A stretch of 62,500 nucleotides of DNA from Fidelibacterota bacterium (GTDB lineage: Bacteria > Fidelibacterota > UBA8477 > JABMPR01). Below are positions 27,508 to 37,496 of this stretch, one piece after another. The DNA is taken from the NCBI GenBank assembly GCA_016845065.1, contig JAERTG010000067.1, positions 1 through 62,500 on the forward strand, given 5' to 3'. The position numbers and the translations under genes are program-made. Under the pieces are notes generated by a model that worked only from the letters and a program-made list of their open reading frames with translations, had not been told where the DNA came from and searched no databases. How positions within the stretch are numbered: the first letter of the stretch is position 1; each line of letters starts with the position of its first letter.

Positions 27508-28090
27508 TCAACTCGTACCCATGGTTGTAGAACAGACAGGTCGTTCTGAACGTGCCTATGATATATACAGCCGTCTACTTAAAGAACGTATTATCTTTCT
27601 TAGTACCCCTATAGATGACAATGTCGCATCACTGATTGTTGCGCAGTTGTTGTTTTTAGAAGCTGAGGATAGTGAGAAGGATATTAATCTTTATATAAAC
27701 TCTCCTGGTGGAATTATTACATCAGGGATGGCTATTCTGGACACCATGAATTTTATTAAACCTGATGTATCTACCATTGTAGTGGGACAGGCATCAAGTA
27801 TGGGTGCTCTCCTGCTTGGAGCAGGGGCCAAGGGTAAACGCTATACGCTTCCTAATTCAAGGATTATGATTCACCAGCCATTGGGTGGTACAGAGGGTCA
27901 AGCCTCTGATATTGTTATAGCTGCTGAGGAAATTCAGAAGACCAAACATAAACTTAACAAAATGTTGGCTAAGTTTTGCGGCAAGCGCGTATCTCAAGTT
28001 GAGAAGGATGCTGACAGGAACTATTTCATGTCTGCCCAGGAAGCAGTTGAATACGGCATCGTAGACGAAATATTCGAAAAACGGGGATAG
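27491..28090 (+). CDS. clpP: ATP-dependent Clp protease proteolytic subunit with Asn at the catalytic Asp position
   Basis: The 199-residue serine protease forms the tetradecameric chamber fed by ClpX. Ser103 (GQASSMGA) and His128 (MIHQPLGG) are in place, 25 residues apart as in E. coli. The third triad residue should lie 49 residues after the His, where EKDADRNYF has Asn177 (codon AAC) in place of Asp. Natural Asn variants such as Listeria ClpP1 are known and are conditionally or weakly active. ATG 27491 lies inside tig with GGAGG five bases upstream. clpX follows four bases after the stop. Confidence 0.96.
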   Translation: MHTLTNQLVPMVVEQTGRSERAYDIYSRLLKERIIFLSTPIDDNVASLIVAQLLFLEAEDSEKDINLYINSPGGIITSGMAILDTMNFIKPDVSTIVVGQASSMGALLLGAGAKGKRYTLPNSRIMIHQPLGGTEGQASDIVIAAEEIQKTKHKLNKMLAKFCGKRVSQVEKDADRNYFMSAQEAVEYGIVDEIFEKRG

Positions 28091-28094
28091 GTAT

Positions 28095-29327
28095 TTGGCA
28101 AAAGAAAAGCAGGGGAAATCTTGTTCCTTTTGTGGAAGACCCCAGGAAGAAACTGGCATGCTTATCGCCAGTCCCACAGGTTCAAATATATGTGGTCGAT
28201 GTATTGATCAGGCACAACAGATAGTTAAAGATGAATCTCCTGGTGAAAGCCAATCTTTTAGTTTGTTTTCATCCCTTGAGGAAATACCCAAACCAGTTGA
28301 AATTAAATCTCATCTTGATGCATACGTTATAGGACAGGAGCATGCGAAACGTGCAGTTTCTGTCGCCGTGTATAATCATTATAAGCGTATCATGGTTCAA
28401 GAGGATGTTCAAGATATTGATCTTGAGAAAAGTAATATTTTGCTCATGGGGCCAACTGGTACGGGTAAAACTCTCCTGGCACGCGCACTAGCAAGTTTTC
28501 TGGACGTTCCATTTGCTATTGCTGATGCAACCGTTCTTACCGAAGCTGGTTATGTGGGTGAGGATGTCGAAAATATTTTGGTCAGGCTACTGCAGTCTGC
28601 AGATTATGATGTAGAGGCTACAGAAGCTGGAATTATCTATGTGGATGAGATAGATAAAATATCTCGACGATCAGCCAATGCATCAATCACCAGGGATGTT
28701 TCAGGTGAGGGTGTTCAACAGGCCTTGCTGAAGATATTGGAAGGCACGGTGGCTCAGGTCCCACCAAAGGGGGGACGTAAACACCCCGAGCAACCCCTGG
28801 TATCTATAAATACCAAAAATATTCTGTTTATTGTCGGAGGTGCGTTTGAAGGCATCGAGGAGATTATTGCACGCCGACGTAAAAAGACCTTGTTGGGCTT
28901 CTCCAGTTTTGAGGAGGAGGAGGCGCGTTTAAAGGGTGCTGACTTACTGGAAGTTGTTGAACCTGAAGATCTGCTGCAATACGGACTAATTCCTGAGCTT
29001 ATTGGTAGGTTACCTGTCGTGGCTGCATTAGAGGATCTTACGCGAGAAGCCTTACACTCTATATTGTTGGAGCCTCGAAATGCCCTGGTCAAACAATATC
29101 AGAAATTGTTTGAATTGGAGGGAGTGGAGTTGGTCTTCGAAGAAAAGGCCCTGGCTGCCATTATTGATGATGCCCAGCGAGTTGGTACTGGTGCCAGAGC
29201 GCTACGCAGATCCATGGAAAAGGTGATGCAGGATATTATGTTTGACTTGCCAGATTGGGATAAGATCAAAAAATGCGTCATTTCCAAGGCTGTAGTTACT
29301 AATGGGAAGCAACCTCGTCTTAGCTAA
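28095..29327 (+). CDS. clpX: ATP-dependent Clp protease ATP-binding subunit ClpX
   Basis: The 410-residue AAA+ unfoldase delivers substrates to ClpP. It has an N-terminal zinc-binding domain with Cys10, Cys13, Cys33 and Cys36, Walker A GPTGTGKT, pore loop GYVGEDVE, Walker B IIYVDEID, and sensor-2 region [23 protein letters not shown]. The ClpP-docking loop reads LGF ([10 protein letters not shown]), corresponding to IGF in E. coli. The start is TTG at 28095, preceded by GGGGAT, four bases after clpP. It closes the tig-clpP-clpX operon. Confidence 0.96.
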   Translation: MAKEKQGKSCSFCGRPQEETGMLIASPTGSNICGRCIDQAQQIVKDESPGESQSFSLFSSLEEIPKPVEIKSHLDAYVIGQEHAKRAVSVAVYNHYKRIMVQEDVQDIDLEKSNILLMGPTGTGKTLLARALASFLDVPFAIADATVLTEAGYVGEDVENILVRLLQSADYDVEATEAGIIYVDEIDKISRRSANASITRDVSGEGVQQALLKILEGTVAQVPPKGGRKHPEQPLVSINTKNILFIVGGAFEGIEEIIARRRKKTLLGFSSFEEEEARLKGADLLEVVEPEDLLQYGLIPELIGRLPVVAALEDLTREALHSILLEPRNALVKQYQKLFELEGVELVFEEKALAAIIDDAQRVGTGARALRRSMEKVMQDIMFDLPDWDKIKKCVISKAVVTNGKQPRLS

Positions 29328-29637
29328 GCTTTCACCGCCTTACTGATCTGGTTTTCTGACATATTCATTTCCTGATCATACCCAGATACCCGCTTTATTT
29401 CCTTTTGCAATTGCACTGAAAGAGAGCTGAAACGACTAGAATTTGGGTCTGGTAGGCTCTTTTCGTCGCTACGAGGTTTGTTTCTTTCGATTTACCAAAC
29501 TCACCCGGAAACAGCAAATTTCATAGCGCTGATACACTATATAAATATTACATATATGCTCATATATCCAATTCTCCAGAAAGGACTCAATTCCCACTAT
29601 GCTTAGGTTTACAGCGTTTTGGAATTGATTGGTGGTA
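29328..29637. other. Gene-free stretch after clpX
   Basis: No frame, RNA gene or clear terminator is seen. It contains an AT-rich block (about 29540-29565, repeated ATATAT elements) that could act as an upstream promoter element for the receptor operon. Confidence 0.4.
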
Positions 29638-29722
29638 GTAAATATTTACAAAAACCGTTGACAAATAAGGCTTTCTAGAGTTCCACAAAAAACTTGCAAG
29701 GCCATTTATTTTAGACTATTCT
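29638..29722 (+). promoter_or_regulatory. Candidate control region of the first receptor module
   Basis: GTAAATATTTAC (29638-29649) is a perfect 12-base palindrome. TTGACA (29658-29663) is a perfect -35 hexamer without a good partner. TTGCAA (29694-29699) and TATTCT (29717-29722) stand exactly 17 bases apart, 43 bases before the start codon, and form the best promoter. Confidence 0.45.
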
Positions 29723-29764
29723 TGGTGTCGATGCGTTAAAGAAATGTTAGTGGAGGAAATTAGA

Positions 29765-32700
29765 ATGAAATATCGTCACTTGATGACTGGGCTAGTCATA
29801 TTCATAATGGCAGTGCAGCTCGTTTTTGCTGGAACCACTGGAAAAGTATCCGGTGTTGTAACAGATGCTGTAACCGGCGAACCACTTCCCGGTGTGAATG
29901 TCATAATTCAAGGCACCAATTACGGAACCGCAACCGATCTCTCGGGTGCGTATTATATCCTGAATGTTCCTCCCGGTATTGTCTCCGTGGATGCTTCATT
30001 CATTGGTTATGCCAGAATGACAATTCAGGAAGTACGTGTTGTTGTTGATATGACAACTACGACAAATATTGCCATGCAGGTTGAAGCCTTGCAGGGACAG
30101 AGCATTGTGGTTGTGGAAACACGTCCTTTGGTTGATCAAAAATCTACTAACGAACGTCGTACCATCCGCAGTGAAGATATTGATAATCTTCCTGTACGTG
30201 ATGCTGACGAAATCGTTGCTCTCCAGACCGGTGCAGTAAAAGTTGGAAACAACCTGCACATTCGTGGTGGACGTCTTGAAGAAGTCGCCTACTATGTAGA
30301 TGGTGTATACCAGGTTAATGACTACAGTCGTGTTGCCAGACCGAATGCTGCTGAAGTCTCAAGCCAGGCTCTGGAAGAGTTATCTTTTCAGGCAGGTGGA
30401 TTTGATGCAGAATATGGATCAGCCACTGCTGGTTTAATTAATATGTCTACCAAAACTGGTGGCAGAAAATTGAATATCGCCGGTGAAATTGCAACCGACG
30501 AGTTCTTGAGTAAAGATGATCCAGGATTGCTGGACACGTATTCATACGGACAAAATATTTACAATCTTTCAATAAATGGCCCACTTATGAAAGATTTGAC
30601 ATTCTATGCAAACATGGAATATCAATATAATTACGATAGAAGAACCACCTCTGGTGCACACCCTGAAGCAACTTACATGGGTGATGTAGACTCAAATGGG
30701 GTTAAGTCCTATGCAGATTATGATGTTGTTGCTGCATACGGTCCACTTCCAAATAACTCTGAGACTAAATTGTTGGCTACGGGAAATATCCTTTATGCTA
30801 AGAAAAATGTCAGAGTTAAAGTTGGTGGAAATATTTCCCAAACTAACTGGTATTCTTACGCAACGACTATCGCATCCTACGACAAGGCAGCATTCGCTGG
30901 TGAATCTATTCCATATTGGGAGAGTTTGACTAAAGCTGGATATGCCCGAGGTACCTGGACTATCAATTCTAAAACCTTGTGGGACTTTCAGGTGTCAAGT
31001 TTTACAGATGGCTATGATACTGGTCATAAGGAACATTGGGATGATTATTTCTATTATGGTCTTAAAGAATTCCCAATTGAAGATTTGGAAGCCCTTGAGG
31101 GTTTAAGTGATGCTGATCTCCAGCAAATGCTTGGAAATGAATATGATCCAATTAAATATATTATGGATCATCAAGACGAATTTGAAGAAGTAGACGGCAA
31201 TCTGGTTTATCAGCCTGAACTTCGTCAGAATGGTACAGACCCAATAACTTCCGCAGCGTATGCCGACTTTATGGCTCCTGGAACTATTTTTGGATCTTAC
31301 GTTAAGAATCAGACAAGCTATTGGGGTATGAATACAGACCTCAAGATGCAGAGGGGTGTCCACGAATTGAAAATCGGTGGTGAATTAAGACAATATCTTA
31401 TTCGCTATTATCGTCTGGGATCACCTGAGCGTCTAGCTTCAACATTCTTTAATAATACACCGCATAATCAGGTAGCTTTTGATACCCTGTTGGCAAACAA
31501 TGATCTTTCCCTGGGTGACTACACTGATTACCAAGCATATATTGATAACTATTGGTTCCAGGCCTATAAGAATGCTTTTGCTGAAAATATGGGTTATACG
31601 ATTGATGGATCTGACCTAGTGAATAGTCAATTGGCTGATGATCGAGATGGACCACGTCGTCCCACTGTTGGTGGTGTATATCTCCAGGACAAGATTGAGA
31701 TGAATGATCTCGTCATGAACCTTGGTTTGCGTTATGATTACATCGCAGCAAACAATTTCCAATTCCGGGATCCTGCAAATATTGTCCTGGATGAAACAGG
31801 TGCAATTTCTTCCCAGGTTTTTATGGATCAAGATGGTGACTACAGTAGTTACGAGCCAACCTTTGATCTGGATGGAAATTCAGTAGACGCAACAGGTACT
31901 GCACAGCTTACAGAGCGTAAACCAGTTCACCTAATCAGTCCTAGACTTGGACTTGCATTTCCTGTAACTGATAGAACAGTATTCCATGCTCAATATGGAA
32001 AATATGTGCAACAACCACAGCTAAATCGTCTGTTTCTCAGTTATACACGATTTGCATCTAACTTAAGCCAGGGTAACTATACTACATCTGGTAATCCAGA
32101 ACTAGATCCTGTAAAAACAACTTCATACGAAATTGGTTTTCAGCAGGCTCTTGGCGATGCTGCCAGCATCGACATGACAGTTTTCTATAAGCAGATGACT
32201 GGTTATGTTCAGATTAGAAACGTTCAGGACGCATCACCTGTTGTATACGCAAGTTACGTAAATGGTGATTACGGTAGCATTAAGGGTTTGTCAGCCTCCT
32301 TTAACCTGAGACGTACTGGATACGTTCAGGCAATGGTAAACTACACGCTACAATATGCTGGTGGAACTGGTTCAACCGGTGCTGGCCAGTACAAGATTGC
32401 CTGGCAGTCAGGGAACTATCCCTCATTTGTCAGTCCGCTTGATTTTGATCAACGTCATACTGGTTCTGTTAATGTTGACTTCCGCACTACATCTAAGGAT
32501 AGATTTCCTGAAGCAGGTGCAAATCTGCTGTTCACATTTGGAAGTGGTCGTCGCTATACACCAATGGCCATCAAGAGCGCAGTATTCCCAGGTACTTCAG
32601 ACACCCCAGTGGCTGGTCTGAACTCTGGTGTGATGCCCTGGTTCTACCAGATGGATATGAAATTCGATAAGAATTTTCAAGTTGGTATGTTTAAAGTCAA

Positions 32701-32929
32701 TACCTATCTGTGGATTAAGAATGTTCTGGACCGCTCAAATGTCCGTGATGTTGAGGATGGAACTGGAGAGGCAGATAACGATGGTTGGCTTACAACTGAT
32801 GAAGGTAAAGCCTGGTTGGCTGATGAGTCCAATTCTGAGGAATTATATCGCCTACGTATGGTTCATCCTTTCAATTATGAAAACCCAAGAACCTTCTTAT
32901 TGGGTGTCCGTTTCTTCATGGGTAGATAG
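29765..32929 (+). CDS. TonB-dependent receptor, first gene of module A
   Basis: GGAGG eight bases before ATG 29765 sets this start; the open frame begins seven codons earlier. The 1054-residue protein has a signal peptide (MKYRHLMTGLVIFIMAVQLVFA), a CarboxypepD_reg-like domain (about 25-110: GKVSGVVTDAVTGEPLPGVNV), a plug (about 120-240: LHIRGGRLEEVAYYVDGVY, FDAEYGSATAGLINMSTKTGG) and a large barrel ending LLGVRFFMGR. This is the SusC-like class of outer-membrane importers. No SusD lipoprotein gene follows; instead come a giant exported protein 14 bases on, a PorV-like protein and a T9SS cargo. The four genes read as one operon up to the terminator at 39707. Ligand unknown. Confidence 0.9.
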   Translation: MKYRHLMTGLVIFIMAVQLVFAGTTGKVSGVVTDAVTGEPLPGVNVIIQGTNYGTATDLSGAYYILNVPPGIVSVDASFIGYARMTIQEVRVVVDMTTTTNIAMQVEALQGQSIVVVETRPLVDQKSTNERRTIRSEDIDNLPVRDADEIVALQTGAVKVGNNLHIRGGRLEEVAYYVDGVYQVNDYSRVARPNAAEVSSQALEELSFQAGGFDAEYGSATAGLINMSTKTGGRKLNIAGEIATDEFLSKDDPGLLDTYSYGQNIYNLSINGPLMKDLTFYANMEYQYNYDRRTTSGAHPEATYMGDVDSNGVKSYADYDVVAAYGPLPNNSETKLLATGNILYAKKNVRVKVGGNISQTNWYSYATTIASYDKAAFAGESIPYWESLTKAGYARGTWTINSKTLWDFQVSSFTDGYDTGHKEHWDDYFYYGLKEFPIEDLEALEGLSDADLQQMLGNEYDPIKYIMDHQDEFEEVDGNLVYQPELRQNGTDPITSAAYADFMAPGTIFGSYVKNQTSYWGMNTDLKMQRGVHELKIGGELRQYLIRYYRLGSPERLASTFFNNTPHNQVAFDTLLANNDLSLGDYTDYQAYIDNYWFQAYKNAFAENMGYTIDGSDLVNSQLADDRDGPRRPTVGGVYLQDKIEMNDLVMNLGLRYDYIAANNFQFRDPANIVLDETGAISSQVFMDQDGDYSSYEPTFDLDGNSVDATGTAQLTERKPVHLISPRLGLAFPVTDRTVFHAQYGKYVQQPQLNRLFLSYTRFASNLSQGNYTTSGNPELDPVKTTSYEIGFQQALGDAASIDMTVFYKQMTGYVQIRNVQDASPVVYASYVNGDYGSIKGLSASFNLRRTGYVQAMVNYTLQYAGGTGSTGAGQYKIAWQSGNYPSFVSPLDFDQRHTGSVNVDFRTTSKDRFPEAGANLLFTFGSGRRYTPMAIKSAVFPGTSDTPVAGLNSGVMPWFYQMDMKFDKNFQVGMFKVNTYLWIKNVLDRSNVRDVEDGTGEADNDGWLTTDEGKAWLADESNSEELYRLRMVHPFNYENPRTFLLGVRFFMGR

Positions 32930-32943
32930 GTAAAGGGGATATA

Positions 32944-35900
32944 ATGAACGCTGAAAGTAGATATATGAAAAAATACATTGCACTTGTGTTAACCATCCTT
33001 TTTCTAGCAACCTCATTGAATGCTGATGTGAGAAGGCTTGAAAATAGCTCTGGATTAACAAAGGCTAACACGCTCGAATTTATTCTTTATGACGCAAACC
33101 AGATTCGTTCCTGGGTTGGGAATAATGGTCACATTGTGAGTCATATTCCAACTGGAGACTCTGGATTGGAATGGCCAACAGGATCTGGAAATGCAGCTGT
33201 TTTTGCATCTGGTCTCTGGGTTGCTGGTATGGTTGATGGTGAGATTAGATCAGCTGCTGCTGAGTACACCTCAGAGTTTCAGCCTGGAATCATCATTTAT
33301 GATGAAGTAAATGGTGTTTCTTCTGGTCCAGATTCCCCAAATGATGCACGTTTTCAGGTTAGCTCAATTAATAAGACTGACAACGGTGATGTGAATAGTG
33401 AAAACTTTAATCGTGAGTATGCCACCTGGCCAGCTGCCGACGGTGCTCCAGCACATGATGGTGAGTATTTCACAGATGCCAATGGTAATGGTGTTTGGGA
33501 TGTTGGTGAAGACTATGATGACTTTGATGTTGATGGCATGTACGATGCCCCAGATGGCGTCATGGTCAGTGGGGAGGATCCCCCAGATATGATTGGTGAC
33601 CAGATGCATTGGTTTGTGATCAATGATGCTGAGCCAAATACACATAGTAACCTATGGTCAACACAGCCACTGGGTATTGAAGTTCAGACCACAGTGTTTG
33701 GTTTTGATCGAGCCGACCCTCTTGGCAACGTCATGTTTATCAAATGGTTGGTTATCAATAAAAGTGGTGGCGACATTGACGATATGTATCTCTCTATCTG
33801 GTCAGATGCTGATCTCGGTGATGCTACCGATGATTATGTAGGTTGTGATACTACACTTTCAGTTGGTTACTTCTACAACGGTAATCAGTCAGATCGTGAT
33901 TATGGATCAAGACCACCTGCAGTGGGTTATGACTTCTTCCAGGGTCCCATCGTACCTTCTGCTGGGGATACAGCCCTGGTTTCTGGAACTGAAATTCCAG
34001 ATTATAGAAATCTACCTATGACCTCCTTTGTTATGTATATCAATGGTGACGGGCTCCTCTATGATCCTGAAACAGCTGAAGAAGCATACAATTACATGCA
34101 GGGTTTGACCGCACAGGGTGAATTCTGGCATGAAGGATTAGATGCAGCTCAACCTATTACTAATTTCCTATATCCTGGAGATCCTAACACACGTAGTGGT
34201 TGGACAGAATTCGATGATAACCCAGTGGGTGATCGACGCAGTCTGATGAATTCAGGACCATTTGACATGGCCACTTGGATTGATACAGATGGTGATGGAT
34301 TTCCTCAAGTTGGTGAGCCGGGTGTACAGGAAGTTGTATCTGCCATAATTATAGGTGCCGGTACAAATAATACCAACGCCATCGACGCCATGAAATTCTT
34401 CGACCAATTTGCTCAAGGTGCCTACGATGCACAGTTTGTATTACCTAGTCCATTACAGCCAAATGTTTTGGTAAGTGAATTAGATGAACAAATTATCCTT
34501 TCCTGGGATGAAGGCCGTGAAGAAGTAGAAGCTTTTGCAGAATTAGAATATGCATTTGAAGGCTACAATGTTTATCAGGGTGAATCTGAGAATGGCCCCT
34601 GGACTCTCGTAGCAACATATGATGTTGAAAATACCGTAACAACGATTCTGGATAAAAGTTTCAACCCTGAGAATGGCTTGATCCTTGAAGCACCCGTTCA
34701 GTTTGGAAATGACACCGGTATTGAAATTCTCATCGATTTACGTCGTGATTATGTTCGCGGAAATATTGATCTTGTCAATGGTCGTAAATACTATTATGCC
34801 GTTTCTTCATATGCCTATAGTGATACGAAGGCACCGAAAACGGTAGAAAGTTCCAAACGACCAATCACTGTTAGACCACATGCACCCGCTCTCGGATTAG
34901 TTCTGGAAGCGGCCACAGGAGACAGTGTGGCTTATAACCATATTGGTATTGCTGAGGCAAGTATTAGTGCTGAAGTATTTGACCCATTACAGTTAACTGG
35001 TGAGACTTATGCCATAGATTTCCTCATGGACTCTACGGATGAAACTGGTTACTGGATGTTTGGTAAAACTGATGCCAATGATGAACTGCTTGACTATGAC
35101 AACCCCATTATTTTTTCATCAGAGCTTGGCTCCTATGAATCAGATCTTATTGATGGGTTCGCCCTTACTGTTGCGGATGTTTCTTTTGAAGCTCCAAAAT
35201 ACAAAACAGCATGGATGCAAACTGTTAATCAGGTTGGAACACAAACTGAGAGTGCATCTTTCCTCGCTATCTCTCCAGGCGGTGTGGATTCTTTGGCCTG
35301 GGCAGATGAAACCATGACTGATACTATCCATCTCGATACGCTATATGGAGCTAATTATTACTACGATTACTTCGAAGTCAGAGATGTAGGTTTGGATACC
35401 TATTTTGATTTAGTCAAGGAAATTCAGCACGATGTTTTGATCCAGGGATTTGCTTCCAAGTTTGGAGGCCAGGGTGGTGATAGATTGGCTGATATTCCAG
35501 GTATTGGCGGTGGAAATGAAGATATTGAAACCCTTCAAGCAGATCTTGAAATACGATTTACTGAAGAAGGTCAAAATGCTTCACTCTACGCTGCAGCGGC
35601 AGGTTATGTCCCCACACTTATACATATCCCATATGAAGTCTGGGATATAGAGCGCAATATTCAACTTTGTGTTGGTATCAATGATAACAATAGAAGTGGT
35701 GGAAATCAGGATACTACAGCAGAAAACTGGGAAACCACACTTGATCTTGACTGGGTTGTTGTTTTCTATCAGGATTATGCTGAGTATGGAGATTCTACCA
35801 ATGTGCTCTTTAACAATCCAAATTCTGGATGGTGCTGGCAATTTAATTCTGCTTCCAAATTTACCGTTGGAGATGCAGTACAGATTACCTTCTTGAACCC

Positions 35901-36369
35901 TGTAAAACCTGGTTATGTCATCAATCCCGCCGGGGAATTGTATGTTCCTGAGAGCGACGGAGATCGCTGGTTAATCAAGCCATCCGTACTTTCAGAGGCA
36001 ACGGCAGCGCAAGAGAAGGAACAACTGGAAGAGATTCAAGTCTTTCCCAATCCATACTTCGCTTTCAATGTTGAAGAAAGACAGCCGCTGAATAGGTTCG
36101 TCACCTTTACACATCTACCAGATAATGAAGATGTAGAAGCGACAATAAGAATCTATTCATTAGGTGGTCATTTTGTGCGATCCATCACACATAATGATGG
36201 TAGTACAGGATTCTCTGGAACATCCTTTGAGCAGTGGGACTTGACCAACAATGCTGGTATCCCGGTTGCAAGTGGAATGTATATCGCCCACATCGAAGTT
36301 GATGGAGTGGGAGATAAAATTTTGAAACTAGCGGTCTTCCAACCAGAAGAACGTCTTGATGTTTATTAA
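32944..36369 (+). CDS. Giant exported protein with Fn3-like domain and divergent T9SS-type C-terminus (module A)
   Basis: The 1141-residue protein follows the receptor by 14 bases, with AAAGGGG as ribosome-binding site. It has a signal peptide (KKYIALVLTILFLATSLNA), a long N-terminal region with Asp/Asn-rich calcium-loop-like stretches (DANGNGVWDVGEDYDDFD near 178; DTDGDGFPQVGEPGVQ near 446), an Fn3-like segment (about 500-650: ILSWDEGRE, FEGYNVYQGESENGPWTLVATYD, NGRKYYYAVSSYAY) and a C-terminal domain beginning IQVFPNPYF. That domain resembles T9SS sorting domains but lacks the YPNPFNP form. It is homologous throughout to the protein at 39859, with one almost invariant block near residue 840 (FGGQGGDRLADIPGIGGG). 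Function unknown; a surface partner of the receptor is inferred. Confidence 0.85.
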   Translation: MNAESRYMKKYIALVLTILFLATSLNADVRRLENSSGLTKANTLEFILYDANQIRSWVGNNGHIVSHIPTGDSGLEWPTGSGNAAVFASGLWVAGMVDGEIRSAAAEYTSEFQPGIIIYDEVNGVSSGPDSPNDARFQVSSINKTDNGDVNSENFNREYATWPAADGAPAHDGEYFTDANGNGVWDVGEDYDDFDVDGMYDAPDGVMVSGEDPPDMIGDQMHWFVINDAEPNTHSNLWSTQPLGIEVQTTVFGFDRADPLGNVMFIKWLVINKSGGDIDDMYLSIWSDADLGDATDDYVGCDTTLSVGYFYNGNQSDRDYGSRPPAVGYDFFQGPIVPSAGDTALVSGTEIPDYRNLPMTSFVMYINGDGLLYDPETAEEAYNYMQGLTAQGEFWHEGLDAAQPITNFLYPGDPNTRSGWTEFDDNPVGDRRSLMNSGPFDMATWIDTDGDGFPQVGEPGVQEVVSAIIIGAGTNNTNAIDAMKFFDQFAQGAYDAQFVLPSPLQPNVLVSELDEQIILSWDEGREEVEAFAELEYAFEGYNVYQGESENGPWTLVATYDVENTVTTILDKSFNPENGLILEAPVQFGNDTGIEILIDLRRDYVRGNIDLVNGRKYYYAVSSYAYSDTKAPKTVESSKRPITVRPHAPALGLVLEAATGDSVAYNHIGIAEASISAEVFDPLQLTGETYAIDFLMDSTDETGYWMFGKTDANDELLDYDNPIIFSSELGSYESDLIDGFALTVADVSFEAPKYKTAWMQTVNQVGTQTESASFLAISPGGVDSLAWADETMTDTIHLDTLYGANYYYDYFEVRDVGLDTYFDLVKEIQHDVLIQGFASKFGGQGGDRLADIPGIGGGNEDIETLQADLEIRFTEEGQNASLYAAAAGYVPTLIHIPYEVWDIERNIQLCVGINDNNRSGGNQDTTAENWETTLDLDWVVVFYQDYAEYGDSTNVLFNNPNSGWCWQFNSASKFTVGDAVQITFLNPVKPGYVINPAGELYVPESDGDRWLIKPSVLSEATAAQEKEQLEEIQVFPNPYFAFNVEERQPLNRFVTFTHLPDNEDVEATIRIYSLGGHFVRSITHNDGSTGFSGTSFEQWDLTNNAGIPVASGMYIAHIEVDGVGDKILKLAVFQPEERLDVY

Positions 36370-36391
36370 GATTAGAGCAGAGGAAACTATT

Positions 36392-37453
36392 ATGAATAGA
36401 AGAACAAGAACCTCAAAAGTACTTATGTTCCTCCTGGTTGCTACAATCACGATGAGCATTGTATTTGCAGGAAGTGACAAACGTCGTGGTACGGCTGGAG
36501 CTCAGGAACTATTAATTCCTGTTGGTTCAGTGGGTACTGCTATGGGCGGTTCTTATAGCGCGGTTATCTCAGGTATTGAGGCAGCCTATTGGAATCCAGC
36601 TGGAGTGGCCATATTGGAAGGTAATGGTGAAGCTATTTTTTCGCACATGAATTATATAGCCGATATCAACGTTGAGTATGCAGGTATCGCCAGTCGCGTA
36701 GGGTCATTAGGTGTCTTGGGGGCAACCCTGAAAACCATTGATTTTGGTGAAATACCAGTAACCACAACTGATCATCCTGATGGAACTGGTGAATTATACT
36801 CGCCTCGCTATATGACGATTGGTGTACTATTCTCCAAAGTTATGACAGACCGGATTAACTTCGGTATGAAACTCAATCTGATATCTGAGCAAATCATGCG
36901 TGTTAGTGCTTCTGGTGCTGCTTTTAATGCTGGTGTACAATATCGTACTTCAGAAGATGGTTTCATGATGGGCGTTGCCCTTAGAAACCTTGGTACCGAC
37001 ATGCTTTTTACTGGTGCTGATCTGGAACAGACCATCACACCTCCAGGGACTGAACCTGGTACACGTGATGAACCATGGCGCATTCCACTGTCATCTTTTG
37101 AGTTGCCCACACAGTTAGAAATAGCCATAGCATACGGATTATTGAATACTGGTGGTACAAAAGTGACGGTTGGTGGTGCCTTCCTGAATGATAACTTTTC
37201 ACTTGACCAGTACACCTTAGGCGCTGAAATTGAATTCATGGATATGGTTTATCTCCGTGGATCATACGCAGTAGCCGAAGATCCTGAGACACATGAATTC
37301 TATTCAGGTAATGAGGAATTCCTGTGGAGTACTGGACTTGGTCTTGGTTTAAAGCTTAATATGGGTTCAACCAACTTTAAAATTGATTATGCTATGAGAC
37401 CTTCATATTTATTCTCAACAAACTCATGGCTTAGCTTTAGAGTAGGTTTCTAA
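36392..37453 (+). CDS. PorV/UPF0164-type outer-membrane protein (module A)
   Basis: The 353-residue protein starts at ATG 36392, where AGAGGA is well spaced; the open frame reaches back into the previous gene. It has a signal peptide (to IVFAG), then the family N-terminus (AQELLIPVGSVGTAMGGSYSAVISGIEAAYWNPAGVA) and a 14-strand-type barrel ending SFRVGF. The AxxAAYWNPAG box is the mark of PorV/PorQ/FadL-like proteins. In Porphyromonas, PorV carries T9SS cargo from the secretion pore to the surface attachment complex. Its position between two proteins with T9SS-type C-termini suggests a dedicated shuttle for this module (inference). Confidence 0.85.
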   Translation: MNRRTRTSKVLMFLLVATITMSIVFAGSDKRRGTAGAQELLIPVGSVGTAMGGSYSAVISGIEAAYWNPAGVAILEGNGEAIFSHMNYIADINVEYAGIASRVGSLGVLGATLKTIDFGEIPVTTTDHPDGTGELYSPRYMTIGVLFSKVMTDRINFGMKLNLISEQIMRVSASGAAFNAGVQYRTSEDGFMMGVALRNLGTDMLFTGADLEQTITPPGTEPGTRDEPWRIPLSSFELPTQLEIAIAYGLLNTGGTKVTVGGAFLNDNFSLDQYTLGAEIEFMDMVYLRGSYAVAEDPETHEFYSGNEEFLWSTGLGLGLKLNMGSTNFKIDYAMRPSYLFSTNSWLSFRVGF

Positions 37454-37496
37454 AAATGAATAAAAATACACAAACACAACCAAAAGGAGGACGTGT

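Noticed and set aside
29765..32929. SusC/SusD-type polysaccharide utilisation locus
   Set aside because: The receptors are SusC-like, but no SusD-like lipoprotein or glycoside hydrolase is encoded nearby.
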